Below are positions 1 to 6,953 of a stretch of 8,107 nt of DNA, one piece after another (position 1 is the stretch's first letter; each line of letters starts with the position of its first letter). The position numbers were made by a program, and so were the translations under genes. Source of the DNA: an uncultured Eubacteriales bacterium (GTDB taxonomy: Bacteria > Bacillota > Clostridia > Christensenellales > Borkfalkiaceae); contig CATJZR010000036.1 of the NCBI GenBank assembly GCA_949745625.1, positions 1 through 8,107 of the forward strand. The letters run 5' to 3'. The notes under the pieces were generated by a model. The model did not search any database and was not told the DNA's origin. It was given only the letters and a program-made list of their open reading frames with translations.

Positions 1-1637
1 ATGTTTTTCTGACTTGACGTAAGGGCGTTATAAGCTTTTTCTGCGGCAGTAATTGCGTTACCTTTGGTTTCCGAAACCGTGCCTATATTGTTTATTAAAA
101 CAACCGTGGAATATACCGCGCGCGCATCTGTCAAATCGGAATAATTGCTGACCTTTGATTTTTGCGACGCGTTCAGCGACGCATATCCCGTCTCTGCACG
201 TTCAATGGTTGACAAGCTGTCAGGCATTATCTTACCAAGCCCGCCTATCAAGGATACGACTGCGTATATTGACGCCGCGTCGGTCAAATCGGAATAGTTG
301 GTAACTCTGAGCTTTAAGTTGTCGGCAAGATTTTTATAAAGATTTTGTGCATTGGCTACCGCATTCCCGCTATTGACGGTTATTTCGCCTATGCCGTCAA
401 TCGCGCGCACCACGTTATAAACAGAGCGAGCCGCAGTCAAGTCGGAATAATTTGAAACCAACTTCGTCTGAGCTGCGCTCAAAGCGGAATATGCCGTTTC
501 CGCGTCCATTATCGACTGAATACTGCCCAATGAAATCGCACTGTCGATTTCGCTTATTTTTATAACAACTTCATACGCGGCTTCCGAATTGACAAGTAAG
601 CCGTAATTGCCCAAGGCGCGCTTTTGCGACGCGCTAAGTTCCCCGTACGCATTGCGGGCAAGCGTTATCTTTTCACCGCTGTTGACGGTTACCGTACCTA
701 TATCGTCGATTAACAAAACGACAGGATAAGCCGCGCGGGCATCTATTAAATCCGAATAATTGCCAACCTTTGCTTTCTGCGCCGAGCTTAAAGCGGCGTA
801 ATCCGATTCGGCACTTTCTATTTTTTCCAAATCTTCCGCAGTAACCGCGCCCAAAGACGCGATTAAAGAAACGACGGGGAAAACCGCTTCCGCATCGGCA
901 AGGTCGGCATAATTCGTAACCTTTAATCTTTGCGCCGACGTCAATGCGGAATATAAATTTTTCGCCGTATCGATAGCATTCTGACTGTTAACAGTTATTT
1001 TATCTATCGCCTGTATTGCCGCCATAACGTCATAAATTGCTCTGGCATCGGTTAAAACGTCATAGTTGGATACGCTGCTTTTTTGTTCGGCGGTCAGTCC
1101 GTTATAGCCGCTTTCCGCCGCTACTATCTTCGAGCCGCTGTCAAGCGTTACCGTGCCTATCGCCGCTATTTTTTCGATTACCGCATCGGATAATATTTTA
1201 TTGATGCTTATGCGCGCGGCGGTCAGAGCGGGATAATTCGTTACCGCATCTCTCTGTACGTAGGTTAATTCAAGATACGCTTTTTCGGCTTTAATAATTT
1301 TAGGTTCGCTGTACAGTCCCACTTCGCCTATATCGGCTATAAGCACCATAGTATCGTAAACGGCGCGCGCCGAAGTAAGCTTTTCGTAATTCGATACGGT
1401 CTTTTTCTGTTCGGGCGTAAGCGCGCTGTAAAGACTTTCCGCCGCGGAAATTTTGTTGCCGCTGTCAAGCGTCACCGTGCCTATTGCTTTTATTGCCGCT
1501 ACAGTATCGTACGAAGCCCTTGCATTCTGCAAAATTCCGTAATTGTTTATCTGCGCCTTTTCCGACTGACTGAGCGCGTTGTATAAGGTTTCCGCCTTAC
1601 GTATATCCTCATCGCTATCGGCGGAAACGCTGTTCAA
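1..1637 (-). repeat. Eleven tandem 51-residue helical repeats within the TIR protein
   Basis: In-frame repeat units begin at 1637, 1484, 1331, 1160, 1007, 854, 701, 548, 392, 239 and 86 (reading leftward). The spacing is 153 bases everywhere except one 171 and one 156. Each unit has the pattern IGxVTxxS, then an AExxYxAL helix, a QKxxVxNY turn and a LxxARxxY helix. The last unit is cut by the window edge. DNA identity between units is modest while the protein pattern is well kept, so these are old, selected repeats and not a recent expansion. Similar three-helix modules occur in Firmicutes surface proteins, where they act as stalks. That role is an inference here. Confidence 0.9.
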
Positions 1638-3503
1638 TTTGGAAATGAAATAAATACATTCCTCTACTCTGTCCACGGTATAGGTTGTAAATCTTATATC
1701 GGGATATTCCGCCTTTAAAGCCCCCGTCGCCTTTTCCGCCACGGAAGGCACGCTGATTATTACGCTGTCGTTTATACCCGAAAACGCATTTTCCTTTATA
1801 ACCGTTGAATCGGTAATTCCCAGCTTCAATTCGGTCATATTGACGCAAGAACCGAACGCATTTGCGCCGAGATAGTTACAGTTTGCTATTTCGACCGTTT
1901 CAAGCGAAGTACAGTTCGCAAACGCATTGTCGCCTATTTTTACGTTACTGTTAAGAATACTTAATTCGGTAAGCTTTTTGCTGTTTTCAAAGGCGGAATC
2001 GCCGATTTGCGCAACCGACTCGGATAAAACAACGCTCGTAAGACTGCTGTTTTTAAATACCCCGTCATCTATTCTTACAATAGGCAAATCGTTATAGGTA
2101 TCCGCTTCAAGCTCTTTAACGACGAGATTGAAGAACAAAGACCTGCCGCTTATTGTAACTTTTTCGTTTTCGACGTCGTATTTTATCGGCTTTGAAATTC
2201 CGAAATACGAATAAATGCCGAAAGCGCCTATTGCCAAAACAGCGGCAACCGATGCGCATATTTTAAAAATACGCTGCACCTTGCTGTTTTTACGATATGC
2301 CAAATAATTGGGACGGTCGTATCCGCTTTTATTATGCTTAATCTGGTCGTCCTTGATTTTATAAAATTTTTTATCGCTTTCGTCGTCGCCCGCGTCGATT
2401 ATGTAAGAATATTCGTTATGAGCAAACTTATCCAACATTTTGCTACTTTTAATTATATCGTAATTATCGAACGCCTTGTACTTACAGCAGATAATACCCC
2501 AAAGTGCAGCTACGTTTTTGGGGTCTCTGTTTATAATTTCGTCATACAGCGCCTTTGCCTTCTTAAATTTACCATGACGGATTTGCTCTTCCGCCTCGCT
2601 TAAAAGCAGGGATATGGGTCGCGCGCTGTTATCCACTACGGCAAGTATATCCTTTGCAAGCTTATCCTTCCAGTCGGGCTGGTCGGTGTCGGTGATTTGT
2701 GTATTCCTAAGGTTTTCGTCAAGGCGCATTCGGTCCGGAAACCTGCTGTAAGGAACCGCCGCCGACAGTATTTTGGTGCGGTCAATCTTTTGAAGATACG
2801 CAAACCGCATCCACTCGTTTTTAACCCACGGCGATTCTATGTTATTATTCGACGTGCCTAATACTATCATATATTTTGCACTGCGTATCGCACCGAAAAT
2901 ATGCGCTTCCCAGCCCATTCTTCCGCCAAGTGAATACTTATCCAAAAATACGCGCAGTTTTTTCTTGGTTAACAGCTTATACAGCTCGTCCGCCCATTCC
3001 GCCTCTGCCGTCAACGGGCTTGTACTGCCACCAGTATGCCGCTTATAGCTTATAAAGACGTCGTACGGCGGAATTTTCGCAATTTCGCTTATCGCCTTTT
3101 GCCTGTCATCCTCTATTTTCAACATATCGTCGTACTGAACTCTGTTAAGCTTAGAGGCGTATTTACTTCTGTTCATGGGAACGGAATTGGCATCGGGGTC
3201 GATAAAAGTAGCCGTCCATATACCCTTTTCGTTTTTAAGATAAACAATCTGATACTCGGCAAGCAGTCCGCACCAGTTTGCCTCCTGACTGTTTGGATTT
3301 TCTTGCAAAACCTGATTGCAAACCTCTAACGCTTCTTTAAAAAAATATCTTTCCCTGAAAGAATTAGCTTTATCGAGTTTATCGATTACAGATTCGGAAA
3401 TTTCGCCGTCAACGGTAATATTGCCGCAGGAATTACACTTCCAACCTATACCTTGTTTATACTCTTTTATTCCGTTACAAATCGAACATACCATTTGCGC
3501 CAT
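1..3503 (-). CDS. Zinc ribbon-TIR-TPR-transmembrane-LRR protein with helical surface repeats (3' end outside window)
   Basis: At least 1167 residues are open to the left edge, so the C-terminus is missing. Domains in order: zinc ribbon (C6, C9, C23, C26); TPR-like helices (about 46-90); TIR domain (147-290) opening with YDVFISYK and containing WVKNE, whose E230 matches the catalytic glutamate of TIR NADases such as SARM1; another TPR-like hairpin (302-345); one membrane helix (about 412-434) preceded by Lys/Arg, so the N-terminus should be inside and the rest outside; BspA-type leucine-rich repeats (about 476-583); then eleven helical repeats from residue 623. There is no signal peptide; the single helix would be a signal anchor. 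The start is fixed by AGGAG 7 bases upstream, overlapping the protease stop. Likely a membrane sensor with a cytoplasmic NAD-cleaving or signalling TIR. Domain calls are firm; the role in immunity or envelope sensing is inferred. Confidence 0.9.
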   Translation of the reverse strand, partial: MAQMVCSICNGIKEYKQGIGWKCNSCGNITVDGEISESVIDKLDKANSFRERYFFKEALEVCNQVLQENPNSQEANWCGLLAEYQIVYLKNEKGIWTATFIDPDANSVPMNRSKYASKLNRVQYDDMLKIEDDRQKAISEIAKIPPYDVFISYKRHTGGSTSPLTAEAEWADELYKLLTKKKLRVFLDKYSLGGRMGWEAHIFGAIRSAKYMIVLGTSNNNIESPWVKNEWMRFAYLQKIDRTKILSAAVPYSRFPDRMRLDENLRNTQITDTDQPDWKDKLAKDILAVVDNSARPISLLLSEAEEQIRHGKFKKAKALYDEIINRDPKNVAALWGIICCKYKAFDNYDIIKSSKMLDKFAHNEYSYIIDAGDDESDKKFYKIKDDQIKHNKSGYDRPNYLAYRKNSKVQRIFKICASVAAVLAIGAFGIYSYFGISKPIKYDVENEKVTISGRSLFFNLVVKELEADTYNDLPIVRIDDGVFKNSSLTSVVLSESVAQIGDSAFENSKKLTELSILNSNVKIGDNAFANCTSLETVEIANCNYLGANAFGSCVNMTELKLGITDSTVIKENAFSGINDSVIISVPSVAEKATGALKAEYPDIRFTTYTVDRVEECIYFISKLNSVSADSDEDIRKAETLYNALSQSEKAQINNYGILQNARASYDTVAAIKAIGTVTLDSGNKISAAESLYSALTPEQKKTVSNYEKLTSARAVYDTMVLIADIGEVGLYSEPKIIKAEKAYLELTYVQRDAVTNYPALTAARISINKILSDAVIEKIAAIGTVTLDSGSKIVAAESGYNGLTAEQKSSVSNYDVLTDARAIYDVMAAIQAIDKITVNSQNAIDTAKNLYSALTSAQRLKVTNYADLADAEAVFPVVSLIASLGAVTAEDLEKIESAESDYAALSSAQKAKVGNYSDLIDARAAYPVVLLIDDIGTVTVNSGEKITLARNAYGELSASQKRALGNYGLLVNSEAAYEVVIKISEIDSAISLGSIQSIMDAETAYSALSAAQTKLVSNYSDLTAARSVYNVVRAIDGIGEITVNSGNAVANAQNLYKNLADNLKLRVTNYSDLTDAASIYAVVSLIGGLGKIMPDSLSTIERAETGYASLNASQKSKVSNYSDLTDARAVYSTVVLINNIGTVSETKGNAITAAEKAYNALTSSQKN
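1755..2078 (-). repeat. BspA-type leucine-rich repeats (LRR_5-like) in the TIR protein
   Basis: Residues about 476-583 hold four or five units of the form IGDSAFENSKKLTELSI, with recurring AF-x-x-C/S and L-x-x-V/L-x-I positions. This is the pattern of bacterial BspA-like leucine-rich repeats, usually found in surface adhesins and binding proteins. The block follows the membrane helix directly, so it should lie outside the membrane and be the best candidate ligand-sensing part. The final units, ending near SVAEKA, are degenerate. Confidence 0.8.
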
Positions 3504-3510
3504 ACTTTTT

Positions 3511-3515
3511 CTCCT
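3511..3515 (-). promoter_or_regulatory. Shine-Dalgarno of the TIR gene, sharing bases with the protease stop codon
   Basis: The minus strand reads TAGGAGAAAAAGTATGG. TAG ends the protease, AGGAG is a strong ribosome-binding site, and ATG lies 7 bases further on. This decides the TIR start at the first Met and not at Met4, and suggests translational coupling of the two genes. Confidence 0.85.
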
Positions 3516-4326
3516 AAATATTCACTCCGCATTTTTTAATAAATTCAATGACGTTGTTTGAAGGAATTGCAAAATTCATTCCTTCGGCATTTGTGATTCC
3601 CGCGACGATTGCGCCTATAACAAGTCCTTCGTCGTTAAAAATAGGGCCGCCCGAATTTCCGCCGTTGATTGGGCAGTCTGTCATAAGCTCTCCGTTTCTC
3701 ATTCTGTCACTTACTATACCACTCGTAATACAAGTGCCCTGCCCCAAAGAATTGCCTATTACGAATACTTTTTCGCCGGTACGAACCTTTTTATAGTCTG
3801 CAAATTTTAATACTTTCGCCTTTGCGGGAATTTCGGTAAGTTTAATTAAGGCTAAATCTTTAATGCTGCAATGCTCGGATTTATCAGTCGTTCCCATAGC
3901 AACTACGTTTGCAGTCACCGTTCTGTCTGCCAGCTTTACAGTGCAGCTTTGGCACGAACGCCCGTCGTTTTTCGAAACAACGTGCGCGTTGGTCACCGCG
4001 TATCCGTTGCGGTTGATTAAAAATCCCGAGCCGGAGCTTATGCCGTCGGCATCTTTCCATCTGATTTCGAGCACGCCGTTTATATTGCTTTCGAACAAAT
4101 CGGCGCCGTCGCGGGTTTTTGAAGCTTCCGCTTTTATTCTCGCCGTTTCGATAGCTGCGCGCGCCCTCACTTCTTCGGCGGCTCTTACCTTCGCCGCTTC
4201 TATTTCAGCCTTTTCCTTAACGCTTATAAATTCGTCTGCCGAAAAGGTATTTCCGCAACAGCTGCATTTGTAGCGACCGTTACCTAAATCTTTACAATCC
4301 GAACCGCACAATTTACATTCTTTCAT
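3514..4326 (-). CDS. Cytoplasmic zinc-ribbon trypsin-like serine protease (S1C/HtrA-type core)
   Basis: The protein has 270 residues. It starts with a zinc ribbon (C4, C7, C21, C24; extra cysteines at 11 and 23), followed by a long Ala/Glu/Lys/Arg-rich helix (about 36-73) that looks like a rigid stalk, then a trypsin-fold protease domain. The catalytic triad is readable: H115 in TNAHVV, D157 in DLALIKL and S225 in GGNSGGP. Unlike DegP/HtrA there is no signal peptide, membrane helix or PDZ domain, so it should act in the cytoplasm on targets chosen by the zinc ribbon or a partner. It lies 12 bases after the AAA+ gene and has only a weak ribosome-binding site, so it may depend on translational coupling. 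The protease call is firm. A role as effector or as processor of its neighbours is inferred from the operon. Confidence 0.92.
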   Translation of the reverse strand: MKECKLCGSDCKDLGNGRYKCSCCGNTFSADEFISVKEKAEIEAAKVRAAEEVRARAAIETARIKAEASKTRDGADLFESNINGVLEIRWKDADGISSGSGFLINRNGYAVTNAHVVSKNDGRSCQSCTVKLADRTVTANVVAMGTTDKSEHCSIKDLALIKLTEIPAKAKVLKFADYKKVRTGEKVFVIGNSLGQGTCITSGIVSDRMRNGELMTDCPINGGNSGGPIFNDEGLVIGAIVAGITNAEGMNFAIPSNNVIEFIKKCGVNI

Positions 4327-4338
4327 AATTTTAACCCG

Positions 4339-6387
4339 TTATTCGTTTGAATTTTTCCATTCGAGCAGCTTTTCTATATCCTCTTTCTGAACGGAAGAAG
4401 TTATCTGTTCAAGCGCGACGGTAAAGTCTTCCTGCGTTATGGTTTTTTCGCTTGTTTCCATACCGCGAAGCGCGGAAATTTCCTCTACCCTGTCCATTAA
4501 ATTAGTCATGTCCGAGCCGTTGAACCCGTTCGTCCTTTCAACTATGTACGGGACGTCGACGCCGTCGATTTTTACAACGCCTTTTTGCTCAATCTTATCA
4601 AGTCTGCGCTCGATAAGATAGGTTCTCGCCTCGTCGTCGGGCAGACCGACGTAAATTCTTGTACCGAATCTGCCGGGACGGACGAACGCGCTGTCAATAT
4701 CCCACGGCTTGTTGGTCGCGGCAATAAGAAACAGAATATTGTTTTTCTTTTTGCCGTATTCCTCTATACCCTGCAACTGCGCCAAAAGCTCGGACCGAAG
4801 CTGCTTTGCATACTGCGATTTCGTTGACTTGGGCGAAATCGAATCCATTTCGTCAAAATAGATAACGGCGCAAGGAAAGGAACGTGCCTGCGCAAAAAGT
4901 GCGCGCACCGCTTTTTCCGTATTACCCGCGCCCTGATTTAACAAGTCGGACGGCTTTACCGAACAGAACTTTGCGCCTATTTCGTTTGCTATCGCAGCGG
5001 CAATCATCGTTTTACCCGTGCCGGGAGGCCCGTACAGCAGCAGTCCGCCGCCGCCCTTTCTTTCGTAGCCTTCGAACACCTCAGGGTGTTGAAGCGGCAA
5101 TAATACTTTTACCTTTACAACCTCTTTTACTCCGTCCAGCCCCGCGATATCGTCAAAGCCGATAACGGGCAGGCTGTCCCAGTCGAACTTAAATTCGGAG
5201 TTGTCGGTATTGCCGTCCTCGAGAATCTTTTCTTCGGGCTTCGGCAGCTTATTGCTTTGCGCCCCGTTTCCCGTCTTCCCGCTTTTATCGGACGATGCCG
5301 AAAAAGGCAAATCGGGAACGTCTATCGTCATAATGTCTTCATTCGTCGGATTAGAAAGCCTTGCAACCCGCTTAGACTGACGCGTCACTATTCCCTCGAA
5401 AATATTTCTGACGTCCCTGCCGTTACCGAAATTTTTGTCTCGCCCCGCATATAAATCGTTAAAATACGCAAGCAACGCTTCTCTTGCGGCGACGGTTACA
5501 AAATACTGGCTTTTATTACACATTCCGAGGAAAATATTAAAAAGCTCTTTGCCCGTATAGTCGGTAAACTGTATGTAATTTTTAAAACGCGAACGAAGCC
5601 CCGGGTTAGATTCGATAAAGTCCTGCATCAGGTTATCGTAGCCGGCCACGATAACTACGAGATTATCGCGCCTGTCCTCCATTTCCTTCAATATGGTGTC
5701 AATGGCCTCCTGCCCGAAATCGGTACCGCCGCCCTTTGCAAGCGAATACGCCTCGTCGATAAACAGCACTCCGCCGTAAGCCTTTTTAAGCACCTCGCGC
5801 GTCTTAATTGCGGTCTGCCCGACGTAACCCGCAACCAAATCGCTGCGGTCAACCTCTATAAGATGCCCCTTGCTTAATATTCCCAGCGCGCAGTAAATCT
5901 GCGACATAAGCCGCGCAACCGTCGTCTTACCGGTACCCGGATTGCCCGTGAACACTAAATGATAGGACATATCGGGAACGGTCATTCCTCGCTCCTTGCG
6001 CATTTTGAAAACTTTAATCTGGTCTATCCAGTCGCACACCTGACTTTTGACAAGGCTTAAACCTTCAAGCTTATTCAAGCGCGAAATAGCTTCCTCCAAA
6101 GAAATTTTTTCGACGGGCTTGACGGTAATTTCAGTATCGGACGAAGCCGACTGCTCTGCCTTTTTCTTTTCCTCGGTTATGCCGTCGGCAAACTCTAATA
6201 TGCTTTTTGCGCGGGCAAACCGCGCCTTCTGCAATTCGTTTTCGCTCACCTTTGCCATTTTCAGCATTTGCTCTGCGGCAAGCATATAATAGCGCTTGGC
6301 AAGAACCTTTTCACCCTTACCCATACACTCTTTCGCCTTGTTGTAATATAAATTGAACGTCTCGTTTAAAAGATTCAAATCGTCCAT
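4339..6387 (-). CDS. MIT-like domain plus two AAA+ domains (CbbX/SpoVK type, then Vps4-like)
   Basis: The protein has 682 residues. Residues 5-70 form three predicted helices resembling a MIT domain, including NKAKECMGKGEKVLAKRYY, the position where Vps4 carries MIT. AAA+ domain 1 (about 105-345) is CbbX/SpoVK-like: Walker A GNPGTGKT (148-155), pore loop with Y188, Walker B FIDEA (D211, E212), arginine fingers R265/R267 and a sensor-2-like GNGRDVRN. A Ser/Lys/Glu-rich linker (about 346-400) leads to AAA+ domain 2 (about 408-600): Walker A GPPGTGKT (453-460), Walker B YFDEMDS (D512, E513), sensor-1 N559 in AATNKPWD, arginine fingers R570/R573 and a Vps4-like GFNGSD motif. The usual pore-loop aromatic of domain 2 is missing (G486). 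It starts one base after the preceding stop with a weak ribosome-binding site. ATPase activity is near certain. Disassembly of the two upstream ESCRT-III-like proteins is the leading inference; a general SpoVK-type remodeller is the alternative. Confidence 0.93.
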   Translation of the reverse strand: MDDLNLLNETFNLYYNKAKECMGKGEKVLAKRYYMLAAEQMLKMAKVSENELQKARFARAKSILEFADGITEEKKKAEQSASSDTEITVKPVEKISLEEAISRLNKLEGLSLVKSQVCDWIDQIKVFKMRKERGMTVPDMSYHLVFTGNPGTGKTTVARLMSQIYCALGILSKGHLIEVDRSDLVAGYVGQTAIKTREVLKKAYGGVLFIDEAYSLAKGGGTDFGQEAIDTILKEMEDRRDNLVVIVAGYDNLMQDFIESNPGLRSRFKNYIQFTDYTGKELFNIFLGMCNKSQYFVTVAAREALLAYFNDLYAGRDKNFGNGRDVRNIFEGIVTRQSKRVARLSNPTNEDIMTIDVPDLPFSASSDKSGKTGNGAQSNKLPKPEEKILEDGNTDNSEFKFDWDSLPVIGFDDIAGLDGVKEVVKVKVLLPLQHPEVFEGYERKGGGGLLLYGPPGTGKTMIAAAIANEIGAKFCSVKPSDLLNQGAGNTEKAVRALFAQARSFPCAVIYFDEMDSISPKSTKSQYAKQLRSELLAQLQGIEEYGKKKNNILFLIAATNKPWDIDSAFVRPGRFGTRIYVGLPDDEARTYLIERRLDKIEQKGVVKIDGVDVPYIVERTNGFNGSDMTNLMDRVEEISALRGMETSEKTITQEDFTVALEQITSSVQKEDIEKLLEWKNSNE

Positions 6388-6388
6388 A

Positions 6389-6952
6389 TCAACCCATTTT
6401 CTTCTTTAACTCTTCAAGCTCTTTCGCTATCATTTGCTCGGTTATATTGTCGGAAACGGCTTCGTTTCCGATAAGGCTTTCAAGCTCTTTACTGTCGCTT
6501 TCAGTACCCGAATAACTTGACGAGAATGCAGATTCCGTTTCGTCCATAAAGTTTTCCATCTGTTCGGTCTGCATTTCCACGCTTGTCATAGCTTCGGTAA
6601 ACTGCTTTTCCACCTTCAAGAAATCTTTTTCCTTGGTCAGCTTCATCATATCCTTTGAAAGCGAACCCATACCCTTTAAAAACTCCGCGGTCATTGCGGA
6701 CATATCCTTCATTTGAGAGGTAATTTCAAAATTGAGCTTCATTTCATAGACGGGCTTTTGTTGCGTGATAGTCATTTTCAGCCCCGAAAGCGCAAGATTA
6801 TACTGCGCAGCCAAGCCCTTTTGCTTTGCCTGCTTGCCCGCCTCGATATATACTTTTTTCTGCTCTTCCAGCTTCTGAATTTGCTTATTCATAGAATTGA
6901 TAGTCTGCTTTATAAGCATTTTTTTCTTAATTTCTTTTTTCGTAACCGCCAT
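6389..6952 (-). CDS. ESCRT-III-like helical protein, CHMP2/Vps2-type, with C-terminal MIM1-like helix
   Basis: The protein has 187 residues, almost all helical, with no signal peptide or membrane segment. The first half (to about 85) is strongly basic, roughly net +10. The second half is acidic, roughly net -10, as in eukaryotic ESCRT-III subunits. The order also fits: a long helical hairpin (about 12-80), a Met-rich middle (about 80-140) with SAMTAEFLKGMGSLSK and QTEQMENFMDE, close in style to the CHMP2 segment NSMAQAMKGVTKAMG; a Ser-rich linker (about 143-158); then a terminal helix IAKELEELKKK (175-185). That helix keeps the I/L-x3-L-x2-L-K spacing of the MIM1 motif that binds Vps4 MIT, with Glu replacing the usual Arg. 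The gene sits one base from each neighbour. The length and layout match the Snf7 family. A generic coiled coil or a PspA/Vipp1 relative remains possible. Confidence 0.85.
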   Translation of the reverse strand: MAVTKKEIKKKMLIKQTINSMNKQIQKLEEQKKVYIEAGKQAKQKGLAAQYNLALSGLKMTITQQKPVYEMKLNFEITSQMKDMSAMTAEFLKGMGSLSKDMMKLTKEKDFLKVEKQFTEAMTSVEMQTEQMENFMDETESAFSSSYSGTESDSKELESLIGNEAVSDNITEQMIAKELEELKKKMG

Positions 6953-6953
6953 T

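Noticed and set aside
1..1637. Regular 153-base spacing as a CRISPR or other DNA-level repeat
   Set aside because: The units are divergent at the DNA level, have no identical short repeat with spacers, and translate to one conserved protein repeat in an open frame.
1615..1848. Minus-strand open frame of 77 residues
   Set aside because: It is out of frame inside the continuous TIR-protein gene and has an Arg/Gly-rich shadow composition.
3863..4273. Plus-strand open frame of 136 residues
   Set aside because: It lies entirely opposite the protease gene, whose catalytic motifs are intact on the minus strand.
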